Shown here: piece after piece, positions 1-7,760 of the stretch
How the letters are laid out: every line of letters starts with the position of its first letter
How positions within the stretch are numbered: position 1 is the stretch's first letter
Origin: Aromatoleum tolulyticum
GTDB lineage: Bacteria > Pseudomonadota > Gammaproteobacteria > Burkholderiales > Rhodocyclaceae
Length of the DNA stretch: 64,000 nt
NCBI RefSeq assembly: GCF_900156155.1
Contig: NZ_FTMD01000010.1
Location: 1-64,000, forward strand
Direction: 5' to 3'
Notes under the pieces: model-generated
Told to the model about the DNA's origin: nothing
Database searches by the model: none
What the model saw: only the letters and a program-made list of their open reading frames with translations
Translations under genes and position numbers: made by a program

Positions 1-275
1 CAGCGAAAGAGAATGTTGTAGTCGAGCTGCTCGCAAAACTGCCGATCCGAGCGAATGGAGTACAGCGCGATCAGCAATTGCCCCTTGAGCAGGCGCTCGG
101 GCGGGATCGACGGCCGTCCGACACTCGAATACAGCGCATTCAGATCCGCCGAAATGGCTGCGAGCGCCCGATCGGCGAGCTTCTTCACCCGCCGCAGCGG
201 ATGATCCGCGGGCACGCGCGACTCGGGCGAGAAGTAATGGAACATCGAGGACTGGGGATCGAGTTGGCCGCGCAT
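1..275 (-). CDS. IS5-family transposase, N-terminal part (cut by window edge)
   Basis: Read on the minus strand from ATG 275-273, the frame begins MRGQLDPQSSMFHYFSPESR and continues through a conserved block around RPSIPPERLLKGQLL and YSIRSDRQFCEQLDYN. This is the N-terminal helical domain of IS5-group DDE transposases. The frame is open to the window edge, so the catalytic DDE part lies outside. It marks the left flank of the accessory island. Intact or broken status cannot be judged here. Confidence 0.8.
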   Translation of the reverse strand, partial: MRGQLDPQSSMFHYFSPESRVPADHPLRRVKKLADRALAAISADLNALYSSVGRPSIPPERLLKGQLLIALYSIRSDRQFCEQLDYNILFR

Positions 276-510
276 CGCTGTCAGGACGGGAGTTTCGGGA
301 ATGCCTCTATGACAATCAACTCGTCAGTTCGTTCACTGGGTTTTGCATCACCCTGATAGGGAAAGGAAGACTTCGTGATGCCACGTAAATCATTTCGGAG
401 GCGGTGACCGTTTTCGCAACCCTGACCTGCCTGATGATATTTGCAAGGTCGAAGTCGGCTTTCTGATCTTCAAGCTGCCAGTCGTTTCTTCAGGCTGACC
501 GCCTCGTCCT
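276..510. other. non-coding stretch between IS element and inverted repeat
   Basis: No convincing gene is seen. The segment probably contains the outer end of the IS5-type element (somewhere after 340) and then about 120 bp of sequence without recognisable features. I could not define the IS terminal inverted repeat with confidence because its partner lies outside the window. Confidence 0.4.
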
Positions 511-634
511 CGGCCTGACCGGCCGTTGGGTCGCCGCGCCCAATCAGGCGGCCATGCGCCGGTTACCTGCCGTTCCGCCTTTTCGTAGCTACGAACGACA
601 GCTTTCCTCTGCGGCGAACGCGACCTTGCGACCC
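511..634 (+). repeat. 124-bp inverted repeat, left copy
   Basis: This stretch is repeated in inverted orientation at 7506-7629 with no gaps and only about three mismatches in 124 bp. Each copy lies immediately beyond the outermost attC-like site of its cassette array. In one frame both copies read MRRL.AVPPFR.YERQLSSAANATLRP, but no start signal or conserved downstream frame supports a gene. It is probably the sequence that normally follows a cassette array, or a mobile repeat. Confidence 0.85.
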
Positions 635-666
635 ATTGCGGTCATTGACGCTCGAGAAGAGCAGTC

Positions 667-753
667 GTTCAACGTGGAGCTAACCGGCAGCCAAAAGCGT
701 AGCTTTTGGCTGTCCAGCGACCGAAGAGAGCGGGGTTGAGCGCCATGTTGGGC
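667..753 (-). other. integron attC site (minus orientation)
   Basis: Read on the minus strand it starts with the core RYYYAAC box GCCCAAC (753-747) and ends with GTTGAAC (673-667), which fits GTTRRRY. A second GCTCAAC lies just inside the first box. The centre is a hairpin, AGCCAAAAGC-TAC-GCTTTTGGCT. The 87-bp length and this architecture are typical of attC recombination sites. It directly follows the stop of the zinc-ribbon cassette gene. Confidence 0.8.
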
Positions 754-762
754 GCACAGAGG

Positions 763-1245
763 CTACGGACGAATTTGTTTAAGCTGTTGAATGGACTTTT
801 CCACATTCCGTTGCGCCTCGTGGAGCTCATTTGAGATATCGACGATGCGGACAATCCCCACGATAGAAAGCACTATCCCAATTACGCCGAGTAATTTCTT
901 CTTTTGCCAAATGGAGACAAAGCCGCATATCAGTGCAACGGGGACGAAGAAGACTGCAGCAAAATATGGAACTACTATTGAAGCAGCCCCCAACCCAAGA
1001 GAAAATACCCCAAAGTAATTGATAATGATTTCAGGTTTAGGAGGGGGCTGCGACGTCTGATGGCGAACGTCGTCAATCGCATCTGAGTCGAAGTTCGGAT
1101 TTCCAGCCAAGAGACCGAGCGATTTCGGCGTCTCCTTAGGGCCGCTTATTGTGGTGACGCTATCGATCGGATAGCCGCAGTGAATACAACTTGATGCCAT
1201 ATCGGATATCTGTCGTTTGCATTCTGGACAATCGATCAATGCCAT
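763..1245 (-). CDS. zinc-ribbon membrane protein, integron cassette
   Basis: Start ATG 1245 is preferred because GAGGGG lies just upstream; longer in-frame extensions lack support. The 160-residue product begins MALIDCPECKRQISDMASSC followed by IHCGYPI, a four-cysteine zinc ribbon (CPEC...CIHC). Two hydrophobic helices follow in the middle (about residues 78-130), then a charged helical tail. Small zinc-ribbon membrane proteins of this type are common as integron gene cassettes. The gene is bounded by an attC site after its stop (667-753) and a GCCCAAC/GTTGGGC core box before its start (1265-1271). Function is unknown. Confidence 0.75.
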   Translation of the reverse strand: MALIDCPECKRQISDMASSCIHCGYPIDSVTTISGPKETPKSLGLLAGNPNFDSDAIDDVRHQTSQPPPKPEIIINYFGVFSLGLGAASIVVPYFAAVFFVPVALICGFVSIWQKKKLLGVIGIVLSIVGIVRIVDISNELHEAQRNVEKSIQQLKQIRP

Positions 1246-1283
1246 TTTTCCCCTCATCCCCATCGCCCAACGTATGCCGCACG

Positions 1284-1607
1284 TCATTGTGGCCAAGCGG
1301 TTCGAGCAAATGTGCGAGGGTTGCGTGCGACTCTGTCTCCGTTGATCATACGCGTGACCCACTCTTGAACCTTTGCTTCGGTCGTGCTGTAGCTGCCAGC
1401 CAAGCCTAGGAGCGTATTCTGACACTCAGCAAGACCAACGGGTGTCAAGACGTAGCCATCAGCAGTTGGAGTAAGGCGTCCCTCTCCTTCCCAGTGGCGA
1501 AGTGCAGTATCACTTCCGGCCACCAGATGATGCAGAAGCTGAGCGTTCATGAAACGAGTGGACAACTGAGAGTTATTTTGTGCCACGCGAATTGCGGCAA
1601 TCGTCAT
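1284..1607 (-). CDS. hypothetical protein, small cassette ORF
   Basis: The 107-residue frame lies between two integron core boxes (1631-1637 upstream and 1265-1271 downstream on the minus strand), as expected for a cassette gene. The segment NAQLLHHLVAGSDTALRHWE followed by GRLTPTADGYVLTPVGL resembles a winged-helix-like or short helical domain, but I do not recognise a family. The annotated ATG overlaps what should be the second half of an attC site, so a downstream ATG (FMNAQLL, about residue 20) may be the real start. The 3' attC is also degenerate, so this may be a decaying cassette. Confidence 0.4.
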   Translation of the reverse strand: MTIAAIRVAQNNSQLSTRFMNAQLLHHLVAGSDTALRHWEGEGRLTPTADGYVLTPVGLAECQNTLLGLAGSYSTTEAKVQEWVTRMINGDRVARNPRTFARTAWPQ

Positions 1608-1630
1608 GGCGCGTCCGTGTCGAACGACTT

Positions 1631-1637
1631 GTTAGGC
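1631..1637 (-). other. attC half-site (core box)
   Basis: On the minus strand the sequence GCCTAAC, followed by AAGTCGTTCGACACGGACGC, closely matches the 5' half of many attC sites. The expected complementary 3' arm is not found; instead the next small ORF begins at once. It marks the downstream end of the 1671-2597 cassette. The site may be partly deleted. Confidence 0.55.
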
Positions 1638-1670
1638 CGCAACTCCCGTCGACTGCTCTGCGCATTGGAC

Positions 1671-2597
1671 TCAGTCATCCGGCAGTCTCCTCATGATCAC
1701 GTGCGTCTCCCCGTCCTCGCCCATGCGGTGCAACTCCACCGCGAAGTTCATACCGAGGATGGAGTGGGGTGCGAATGCGGCGAGTTGGGAAATGACCTCG
1801 CCAGTCTCAACGTGCCGGTACTCTACCGTTCGAACGACAGGCACCTTAGCCTCTTCAATTCTGAGTTCGCCGAAGAACTCGATCCTGTCTACGCGGGCGT
1901 TTCCCACATCGGTTTCGATGTAGAAATGATCGTCCCCCGAGTACTGGCCGATAACGCAAACCTTCTTCGGTCGGTCAACTGACACTCCGTCAAATGCGGA
2001 AGGTTCAGTCTGCACAGCTCCCATGAACGCTTGGGTCACGGTCGCGTGCTCCTTTGTCAGGGCGGACACCAACAATGCATCATTGCCAGTTGCGCGCTCA
2101 ATTACACGCTGGGCAGCGACCCTCACTTCCTCCGTCTCGGCCAGCCCAATGAAGATGTTCGCGTGCTTCAGGTCATGAACCTTCTTGATCTGAGACATCT
2201 CAGAAATTTGAAGCCATCCCTCAAAGCTGGCCGGATCAAGGTTCTGCACCTCACGAAGCTCGATACCCGCCTTTCTAGCGTAGTCGGCCGCCCCCGCCGC
2301 AAACCCCGTCGTGGAGACTGCGGTGACCTTATTGAAACCGAACCGATCACGCCTGCCGACTAGTTGCTCAATCCACGAGCCGGGGGCAGTACCCTGGCCT
2401 GGCCGGTCCCTACACTCAATCAACCACGAGATAGACGTCGAACCCACTTTCCCGCGGATCTCAATGTCAAATTCAGCAATCTGCACCCCCTCGTCGTTGA
2501 ACACACGACTATTCGCTTTCACCTCGAAGCCTGGTGGCACCAAGGTCTTTTCAACGAATGAGACCAGCGCCTCGAGTTGTTTCCCGTCTGAGTGCAT
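1671..2597 (-). CDS. Mrr-like PD-(D/E)XK endonuclease-domain protein, integron cassette
   Basis: This 308-residue protein has an N-terminal region like the restriction-endonuclease (Mrr-cat) fold. An acidic strand EFDIEIRGK (about residues 38-46) is followed by WLIECRDRPGQG (about 59-70), with E-C-R in place of the usual E-x-K, and then by a helix and AVSTTGFAAGAADYARKAGI, typical of the end of this domain. The C-terminal half (about residues 120-308) is a mixed alpha/beta region I do not recognise. The gene sits exactly between core boxes GTTAGGC (2610-2604) and GCCTAAC (1637-1631), so it forms one complete cassette. A role in cleaving foreign or modified DNA is inferred. Confidence 0.6.
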   Translation of the reverse strand: MHSDGKQLEALVSFVEKTLVPPGFEVKANSRVFNDEGVQIAEFDIEIRGKVGSTSISWLIECRDRPGQGTAPGSWIEQLVGRRDRFGFNKVTAVSTTGFAAGAADYARKAGIELREVQNLDPASFEGWLQISEMSQIKKVHDLKHANIFIGLAETEEVRVAAQRVIERATGNDALLVSALTKEHATVTQAFMGAVQTEPSAFDGVSVDRPKKVCVIGQYSGDDHFYIETDVGNARVDRIEFFGELRIEEAKVPVVRTVEYRHVETGEVISQLAAFAPHSILGMNFAVELHRMGEDGETHVIMRRLPDD

Positions 2598-2603
2598 CTT
2601 GCG

Positions 2604-2686
2604 GCCTAACGAATAGCGTTTATCCGCCGCAGCGGAAGAGTTGGAGGAAGGCGAGGCGGCATGGCGGCGGATAAACCTCGTTGGAC
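2604..2686 (-). other. integron attC site
   Basis: On the minus strand it runs from GTCCAAC to GTTAGGC, both fitting the core-box consensus. A perfect 13-bp arm pair (2618-2630 and 2664-2676, GTTTATCCGCCGC and its complement) flanks a purine-rich centre. Length is 83 bp. It lies 6 bp before the start codon of the nuclease-like cassette gene. Both orientations satisfy the consensus; minus is chosen from the gene order. Confidence 0.8.
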
Positions 2687-2935
2687 TGAACCGCCGCGAC
2701 GGCGGATGCTATGGGGATTGTAAGCGGCGATCCTGCGGCGTCAATCCTTTGGCATGAGGCGAGCGATCTTTCGGGCATTCGAATCGGGCAAGGAGGGAGT
2801 CGGGAGCAGCAAGCCTCGGTCGGTCATGGTAACGGTGAGGCCGGACGGGAGTGCCGCGCCGAATTCGGGGCGAGTGCCGCCGCGAGCGCACGGCGCTGCG
2901 CTCGGAAGTGGAATCGTCGATGGCCGTCGCGATCA

Positions 2936-3905
2936 TGGCGGTCCTCGCGGGTGAAGCGCCCGCGGCTCCGGGGCGATGACGGCCACCACGCGCATCTGTC
3001 CGCTGCCGTAACAGGGGCAGCGCAGATGCTCGATCCGCGCCACGCGGTGGAGGAAATCGGCGACCGATTCGAGGGTGGCCTCAGATGGGGCCGCCATGTC
3101 GAGCGCGGCCCGCGCGGCGGCCAGGCCGGACCGCTTGCGCGCCGGCGAGAGCAGCCCGTAGTGGCGGATGCGCTTGAAGCCGGCAGGCAGCACATGCAGC
3201 AGGAAGCGGCCGATGAACTCGACGCCCGGCAGGCGCAGCGTGCGCTTCCTGCCGCTACCTGCGTCGGCACGCACGCGGAAGGCGATCTGGTCGCCGTCGA
3301 TACCGACGATGCGCTCGTTCGAGATCGCGACCCGATGCGTGTAGCGTCCCAGATACTCAAGGACCGCTTCGGGCCCGCCGAGCGGTTGTTTGGCGTAGAC
3401 GACCCAGTCGTGGTCGTAGAGCCGTGGCTTGAGGCGCGTCCAGTCGGCGCCTCCCGGCCAGCGCTCGCTGCGGGCCAACTGATCGGGCCGGCGACGAACT
3501 TGCCCCGGAAGACGGGCGAGAGCGCGCGCACCGGAAACAGGAATCCCTTCTTCGGTCGGAGCCATTCGCCGCTTGAACTCAGCGCGCCGCCGGCGACGAG
3601 CGCATGAACGTGAACGTGGCGGCGCAGATCCTGTGCCCAGGTATGCAGCACGAGCGAGAATGCCGGCGTGCCCCCGAGATGCCGGGGGCTGGCAGCGAAT
3701 TCGGTGAGCGTCGTGGCGACGCTGGCAAAGAGCAACTCTTAGACGGCTCTCGGGCGGGCGGCGATCAGTCCGTTGAGGGCGTGCGGCAGCGTAAAGACGA
3801 GGTGGAAGTACGGGATCGGCAGCACTTCCCGGCGCCGGGCGGCGAGCCACGCTTCCTTCGCCCGCGTCTGGCATTACGGACAATGACGGTTGCGGCAGGT
3901 AATGG
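2936..3905 (-). pseudogene. IS91-family transposase remnant, several frameshifts
   Basis: Pieces of an IS91/ISCR-type (Y-transposase, HUH-like) protein occur in different minus-strand frames. The zinc-binding start TCRNRHCP is near 3903-3880. CQTRAKEAW and VLPIPYFHLVFTLPHALNGL follow in the same region after a frame change and run to a stop. HVHVHALVAGGAL and RPKKGFLFPV lie in the next frame. YDHDWVVYAKQPLGGPEAVL and YLGRYTHRVAISN follow after another shift near 3440-3500 and continue to HLRCPCYGSG. At least two or three frame changes mean it is inactive. Such elements often sit beside a tyrosine recombinase, as here. Confidence 0.75.
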
Positions 3906-3925
3906 GTTGCGCTCCATTACCTGCC
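3894..3925. repeat. perfect 12-bp inverted repeat
   Basis: GGCAGGTAATGG (3894-3905) and its complement (3914-3925) flank the 8-bp loop GTTGCGCT. The left arm includes codons of the IS91 zinc-finger start, so the right arm looks like a short inverted duplication at the broken 5' end of the transposase remnant. It could also be part of the element's own end structure. Confidence 0.6.
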
Positions 3926-4005
3926 TTATGGTGACTGCTCCGTTGTGGGGACCACGGTCGCTGAAGCGTCGCGAAAGCTGGGCCTTGCGCCCGTGGAGCT
4001 TCCCA

Positions 4006-5007
4006 TTACATCTTGGTCTTCAGCAATGCGATCAGCCGATCTGGTGGCCGGAATTTGCCCTTGCGAAGGTTGGGCGGCACCATCGTCTCGATAGCCTCCA
4101 ACTTCTGGCCGGGGTCGGCGCGAACGTAGACCTCGGTCGTGGCCAGGTTGGCATGTCCAAGCCAGAGCGAAACCTTGCGGATGTCCTGCGTGGCCTGCAG
4201 AACCATCATTGCGCAGGTGTGCCGCAACACATGTGGAGAGGCCTGCTTGCTGGCCAGGGACGCACATCGCTGACTCGCGGTGAGGACATGGCGTCGAAGA
4301 ATGTATGCCACGCCCCATCGACTCAAGGGATCGCCGCGGGCGTTGACGAACACCTCCGGCGTTGAGAGGGCACCTCGCACCGCCAACCATGCCCGTAGTG
4401 CGGCTGCGGCTGGCTTCCATAAGGGCAATGCTCGCTCTCGACGGCCTTTGCCAAGCACACGAAAGCTGGCCGCCTGGGCGCCAACATCGGCAATGCGCAG
4501 GCCCGTCGACTCCGACACTCGCAGGCCAGCACACACCGCCAGATGCAGCATTGCCCGATCCCGGATTCCGTCCCGGGTAGTCGGGTCAGGTGCATCGAGC
4601 AAGGCCTGAACCTCGTCTCTATCGAAATGCACGACCAGCCGTGTATCGGTCCGCTTGAACGGTATCGCAAGGACGCGGCGGATCTGTTCGAGCGCCGCCG
4701 GTTCGCGATGCTGGAGGAAGCGGAAGAATGCTCGAATGGCCGCCAAACGGACGTTACCTCGGTATCGAGGTCGATGATGCCTTGGAGATCTCAGAGCAGA
4801 TCGAGATCTGACGGTAGCACGGCCGCTCTCCTGGAGCATTCGGGGCGAGCGGCTGCTTACGGCGCACAGCCGGAGGGGCCTCTCGGCCAGAAGCGGCCAG
4901 CCGCAACCCAATCCAGATAGCGGCCATCCGGGCGAAGCGGTATGCTCTCCGCCTACGTGCTGCATGGATCGGATTACCCCGGTATGCCGTCGATTGCTGC
5001 TTTTCAT
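4006..5007 (-). CDS. XerC/D-like tyrosine recombinase, probably N-terminally degraded
   Basis: The C-terminal 230 or so residues form a tyrosine-recombinase catalytic domain. The first arginine is in CAGLRVSESTGL, the beta-strand lysine in LGKGRRER, the HxxR motif in HVLRHTCAMM, the LWLGHAN box follows, and the nucleophile is in TTEVYVRAD. The core-binding part is recognisable only from NVRLAAIRAFFRFLQHREP onward. The first 85 or so residues look like out-of-frame sequence, so a deletion or frameshift near 4740-4770 is likely. The insertion that marks integron integrases (IntI) is not seen. The family is often found next to IS91-like transposases. Activity is doubtful. Confidence 0.6.
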   Translation of the reverse strand: MKSSNRRHTGVIRSMQHVGGEHTASPGWPLSGLGCGWPLLAERPLRLCAVSSRSPRMLQESGRATVRSRSALRSPRHHRPRYRGNVRLAAIRAFFRFLQHREPAALEQIRRVLAIPFKRTDTRLVVHFDRDEVQALLDAPDPTTRDGIRDRAMLHLAVCAGLRVSESTGLRIADVGAQAASFRVLGKGRRERALPLWKPAAAALRAWLAVRGALSTPEVFVNARGDPLSRWGVAYILRRHVLTASQRCASLASKQASPHVLRHTCAMMVLQATQDIRKVSLWLGHANLATTEVYVRADPGQKLEAIETMVPPNLRKGKFRPPDRLIALLKTKM

Positions 5008-5128
5008 GCCGATTTATTTTCCATTGTGCTTAGTTTAAGTTTCTAAACAGCAACTTGCAGAACATGTTATCCGGCACTCCGATCTTACGCGGCAAAGCTG
5101 TCGCCAGGCTACAAAGTTGGGAGTCTCA

Positions 5129-5839
5129 ATGAACTCACGCATTATCCGCGTCGCACTGGCAATTGCATTGATTCTCATTGTCGGCGTTGTCACTGCCTAT
5201 ATCCTTCAGTTCGGGGTCGTCCCGGCATCGGAGCAGGGAACCTGGGGACAGTTTGGCGACTACTTTGCCGGCCTGTTGAATCCACTCTTCGCGATGCTCG
5301 CATTTCTTGCACTTATCTGGTCAATCTCCATTCAGCGAGAAGAGCTTCGTCGCGCATCCGAGCACTTATCCGAACAGACCAGTCTCGCGAGAAAGCAACT
5401 CGATGAGCTGGCTAGTGACAGGCTTGCGCAAGAACTATTGCACGTCATCAAGGAGATTGACGCACGCCTCGACCAAGTCACTCGAACGGTCGTTTCACCA
5501 GAAGGTTCGGAACCATCATTGACAGTGTCGCTTCTTGTCGCTGAAGGCGAGCGACTTCGCGCGTCTGGCGGTCACTCCGCTGCATATCACCAGTTCGTCA
5601 GGTTATCGCAGGAGAAAGGAACGGTCGTTGAAGCAGTAGTCCGCGAGATGACGCACCTTGTTGCGGAGATGCAGGACGTACTCGCACAGTTCTCGCAAGT
5701 ACGAGGCAGCTCCTACGCTCCACTGATTGTTTACTACGCGAACAAGGTCTACCGACTGCTCACACCGCTGGAGGATGTTCATGCCATTACGTGTACAGTT
5801 CGCGAGTTCTATGCAACCGTCAGCGACAAGCACCACTAA
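5129..5839 (+). CDS. PutAbiC-like membrane protein, plus-strand cassette
   Basis: ATG 5129 follows GGGAG at good spacing. The 236-residue protein has two N-terminal membrane segments (about residues 8-28 and 48-66) separated by the motif GTWGQFGDYFAGLLNPLF, then a long charged coiled-coil-like helix (RRASEHLSEQTSLARKQL) and a helical C-terminal domain. This two-helix plus GD.F.GLLNP arrangement matches proteins annotated as putative phage abortive infection (PutAbiC). The gene is followed 15 bp later by an attC-like hairpin, which supports cassette status, and by an ATPase gene in the same direction. An antiphage role is inferred from family and context only. Confidence 0.6.
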   Translation: MNSRIIRVALAIALILIVGVVTAYILQFGVVPASEQGTWGQFGDYFAGLLNPLFAMLAFLALIWSISIQREELRRASEHLSEQTSLARKQLDELASDRLAQELLHVIKEIDARLDQVTRTVVSPEGSEPSLTVSLLVAEGERLRASGGHSAAYHQFVRLSQEKGTVVEAVVREMTHLVAEMQDVLAQFSQVRGSSYAPLIVYYANKVYRLLTPLEDVHAITCTVREFYATVSDKHH

Positions 5840-5854
5840 GCGCCGCGCGGAGAC

Positions 5855-5925
5855 GTCCAACCCATAATTCGACCGGACCTCGCGCGAAAATGCGCGCGAG
5901 GTCCGGTCGAATTCAAAAGTTGTAT
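5855..5925 (+). other. attC-like site with 21-bp perfect hairpin
   Basis: GTCCAAC (5855-5861) fits RYYYAAC. A perfect 21-bp inverted repeat (5866-5886 and 5893-5913) with a 6-bp loop follows, and the right box is GTTGTAT (5919-5925), which departs from GTTRRRY at one position. The total of 71 bp and the position between two co-oriented genes are typical of attC. A simple terminator is less likely because no T-run follows the stem. Confidence 0.65.
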
Positions 5926-5964
5926 CTAAATCAACTACCAACACGGCACAAAAGGAGTCGATCG

Positions 5965-7389
5965 GTGACGCTGCTCGAAGAAATCAGAGAAAATTGGAAG
6001 CTGGACGCCAAGACCGAAGACACCGAACGCTACTTCTTCCACGTTAGAGAGCTTGAGCGAATCATTGCTGGCAAGCGTTCCTATGTCATTGGCCGAAAGG
6101 GCACAGGCAAGACAGCTATCTCGCAGTTCATCGGTGGCTTCAATGACCCAAATGTTTTTACCGAAAAACTGTCGTTCAAGAACTTTCCCTTCAATGAACT
6201 CTATAGTCTGAAAAACGCAGGATACACTGCGCCAAATCAATACATAACCCTGTGGAAATACATCATTTACAGCTACATTTGCAAGATGATGGCGCGCAAC
6301 GAGGCCATCTCAAATGAAGCTCAAATTCCTCTTAAGGCACTATACGCGCCAGAGCCGGTAGAAAGCCTCCAGCGTTGGATCAAGAAATGGACCGCTAATG
6401 ATTTTTCGCTTCATATTCTGGGGACGGGCGGTAAAATTGGGTTCAAAGAAAACGCAGTTGCTGATTCATGGGTGAACCGCGTCGATACGCTCGAAAATAT
6501 CATTGCAAAATACATCGACGACTCCGCTTACTACGTGGTCTTTGACGAACTTGACGAAGACTATAAAAACATTATCGACAAGAGCCAGTACGAAAACTAC
6601 ACGCACTTATTGACCGGACTTTTTAAGGCTGTTCAAGACATCAAGAGTACGTTCAAGGATAAGCGTTATCGAATTTTTCCTATTATTTTCCTTCGCGACG
6701 ACATCTATAGCGTCCTTACGGATGCTGACAAGACAAAGTGGGATGACTTTAAGATTGATCTTGAATGGGATAAGAACAAGATCCGGGATTTGTTGGCGTT
6801 CCGGATTTCGCGAGCAATGAACGCAAGCGGTGCTCTGTTACCCTTCGATTCAGCTTGGAAACACCTCTTTGACCTACGTCCTGTTGAGACGGGACACCGT
6901 CAGTCTAGTCGTATGTCGGCGTTTGACTTCATGGCGCGCAGTACGCACTTACGGCCACGAGATTTCACCAAGTACATACAGGCCTGCGCCGAGGCCACGG
7001 AGAATGGTACGGACAGGATTGCCGCCGATACTGTAAAGAAGGTCGACAAAGCATTCTCAAGTTATCTCAAGCGTGAACTGATTGACGAGATTCATGGTGT
7101 AATCCCAGATATCTCCTCAGTATTCGACGTAATTTCACAAATTAGAAAGCAGACCTTTTCTGAACGGGAGTTTAGGGAGGTATTCGAACGCAAAAACAAA
7201 GAGGGCTCAATCAGGGAGACGGATGCGGCATTTATTTTGCGAATACTCTTTATTTTTAGCGTTATTGGCAATCAGCCGCGCCAGGTCAATCAGACCGTGT
7301 TCCGCTATATCATTAGGGATGCAGAACCGAACTTCAAGGAGAATTTTGTTGTCCACCGCGGCCTCTTGAAAGCCCTTCAGATTCTTTAG
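5965..7389 (+). CDS. P-loop ATPase (Sll1717-like), cassette-borne, probable defence role
   Basis: GTG 5965 is chosen because AAAGGAG lies 7 bp upstream and the protein then begins MTLLEEIRENWKLDAKTEDT; upstream codons overlap the attC hairpin. The 474-residue protein has Walker A VIGRKGTGKT (residues 41-50) and Walker B YYVVFDELDEDY (about 189-200). An FLRDDIY motif (about 248) may be sensor-like, and the C-terminal region is helical. It resembles P-loop ATPases of the Sll1717 type, which occur in defence islands. Codon use is AT-richer than the chromosome around it, a sign of transfer. It has no partner gene other than the PutAbiC-like gene upstream and is followed by an attC site. Confidence 0.65.
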   Translation: MTLLEEIRENWKLDAKTEDTERYFFHVRELERIIAGKRSYVIGRKGTGKTAISQFIGGFNDPNVFTEKLSFKNFPFNELYSLKNAGYTAPNQYITLWKYIIYSYICKMMARNEAISNEAQIPLKALYAPEPVESLQRWIKKWTANDFSLHILGTGGKIGFKENAVADSWVNRVDTLENIIAKYIDDSAYYVVFDELDEDYKNIIDKSQYENYTHLLTGLFKAVQDIKSTFKDKRYRIFPIIFLRDDIYSVLTDADKTKWDDFKIDLEWDKNKIRDLLAFRISRAMNASGALLPFDSAWKHLFDLRPVETGHRQSSRMSAFDFMARSTHLRPRDFTKYIQACAEATENGTDRIAADTVKKVDKAFSSYLKRELIDEIHGVIPDISSVFDVISQIRKQTFSEREFREVFERKNKEGSIRETDAAFILRILFIFSVIGNQPRQVNQTVFRYIIRDAEPNFKENFVVHRGLLKALQIL

Positions 7390-7401
7390 CACTGTGAGTA
7401 G

Positions 7402-7473
7402 GTATAACTCTGCGCTCCAACCGACCAGTCAAAAGCAGCGCTTTTGACCGTCGGTTGAGCTTCGACGTTGAGC
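7402..7473 (+). other. integron attC site (plus orientation)
   Basis: The site runs from GTATAAC (7402-7408, one mismatch to RYYYAAC) to GTTGAGC (7467-7473, fits GTTRRRY). Inside is the stem GTCAAAAGC-agc-GCTTTTGAC (7428-7448) with flanking CCGAC/GTCGG pairs. It starts 12 bp after the ATPase stop. Its 3' half resembles the left-hand attC at 667-753, and the same 124-bp repeat follows both. Confidence 0.75.
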
Positions 7474-7505
7474 GTCCGCTCTCCTATAAAGCCAAGGGCG
7501 GCTAC

Positions 7506-7629
7506 GGGTCGCAAGGTCGCGTTCGCCGCAGAGGAAAGCTGTCGTTCGTAGCCACGAAAAGGCGGAACGGCACGTAACCGACGCATGGCCGCCTGATTGG
7601 GCGCGGCGACCCAACGGCCGGTCAGGCCG
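7506..7629 (-). repeat. 124-bp inverted repeat, right copy
   Basis: This is the inverted counterpart of 511-634, about 97% identical without gaps. It lies just after the last attC of the plus-strand array. The two copies bracket the whole cassette/IS91 region of about 7.1 kb. Confidence 0.85.
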
Positions 7630-7760
7630 ATGACTTGACTGAGTCCGAAGACAGACATCCGACCGGTCCAGGATCGGTTACCCGTCGTTCGCGTTGGGCG
7701 AAAATTTTTCAGCCGCGATGCCTCTTCTTGGCCGACCGCCGCCATCCGCCAACATGCGAA

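Noticed and set aside
2824..3735. Long 303-residue minus-strand frame as a complete gene
   Set aside because: Only a part of it matches the IS91 transposase; the rest is out of frame, with the protein continuing in the overlapping 2933-3883 frame. It is a pseudogene piece.
4006..5007. Integron integrase (IntI) to explain the attC sites
   Set aside because: The recombinase lacks the IntI-specific insertion near the second conserved box and has the look of the Xer-like enzymes accompanying IS91 elements.
5866..5913. Simple rho-independent terminator after the PutAbiC-like gene
   Set aside because: The stem has no following T-run, and core boxes of the attC type flank it, so a cassette recombination site explains it better.
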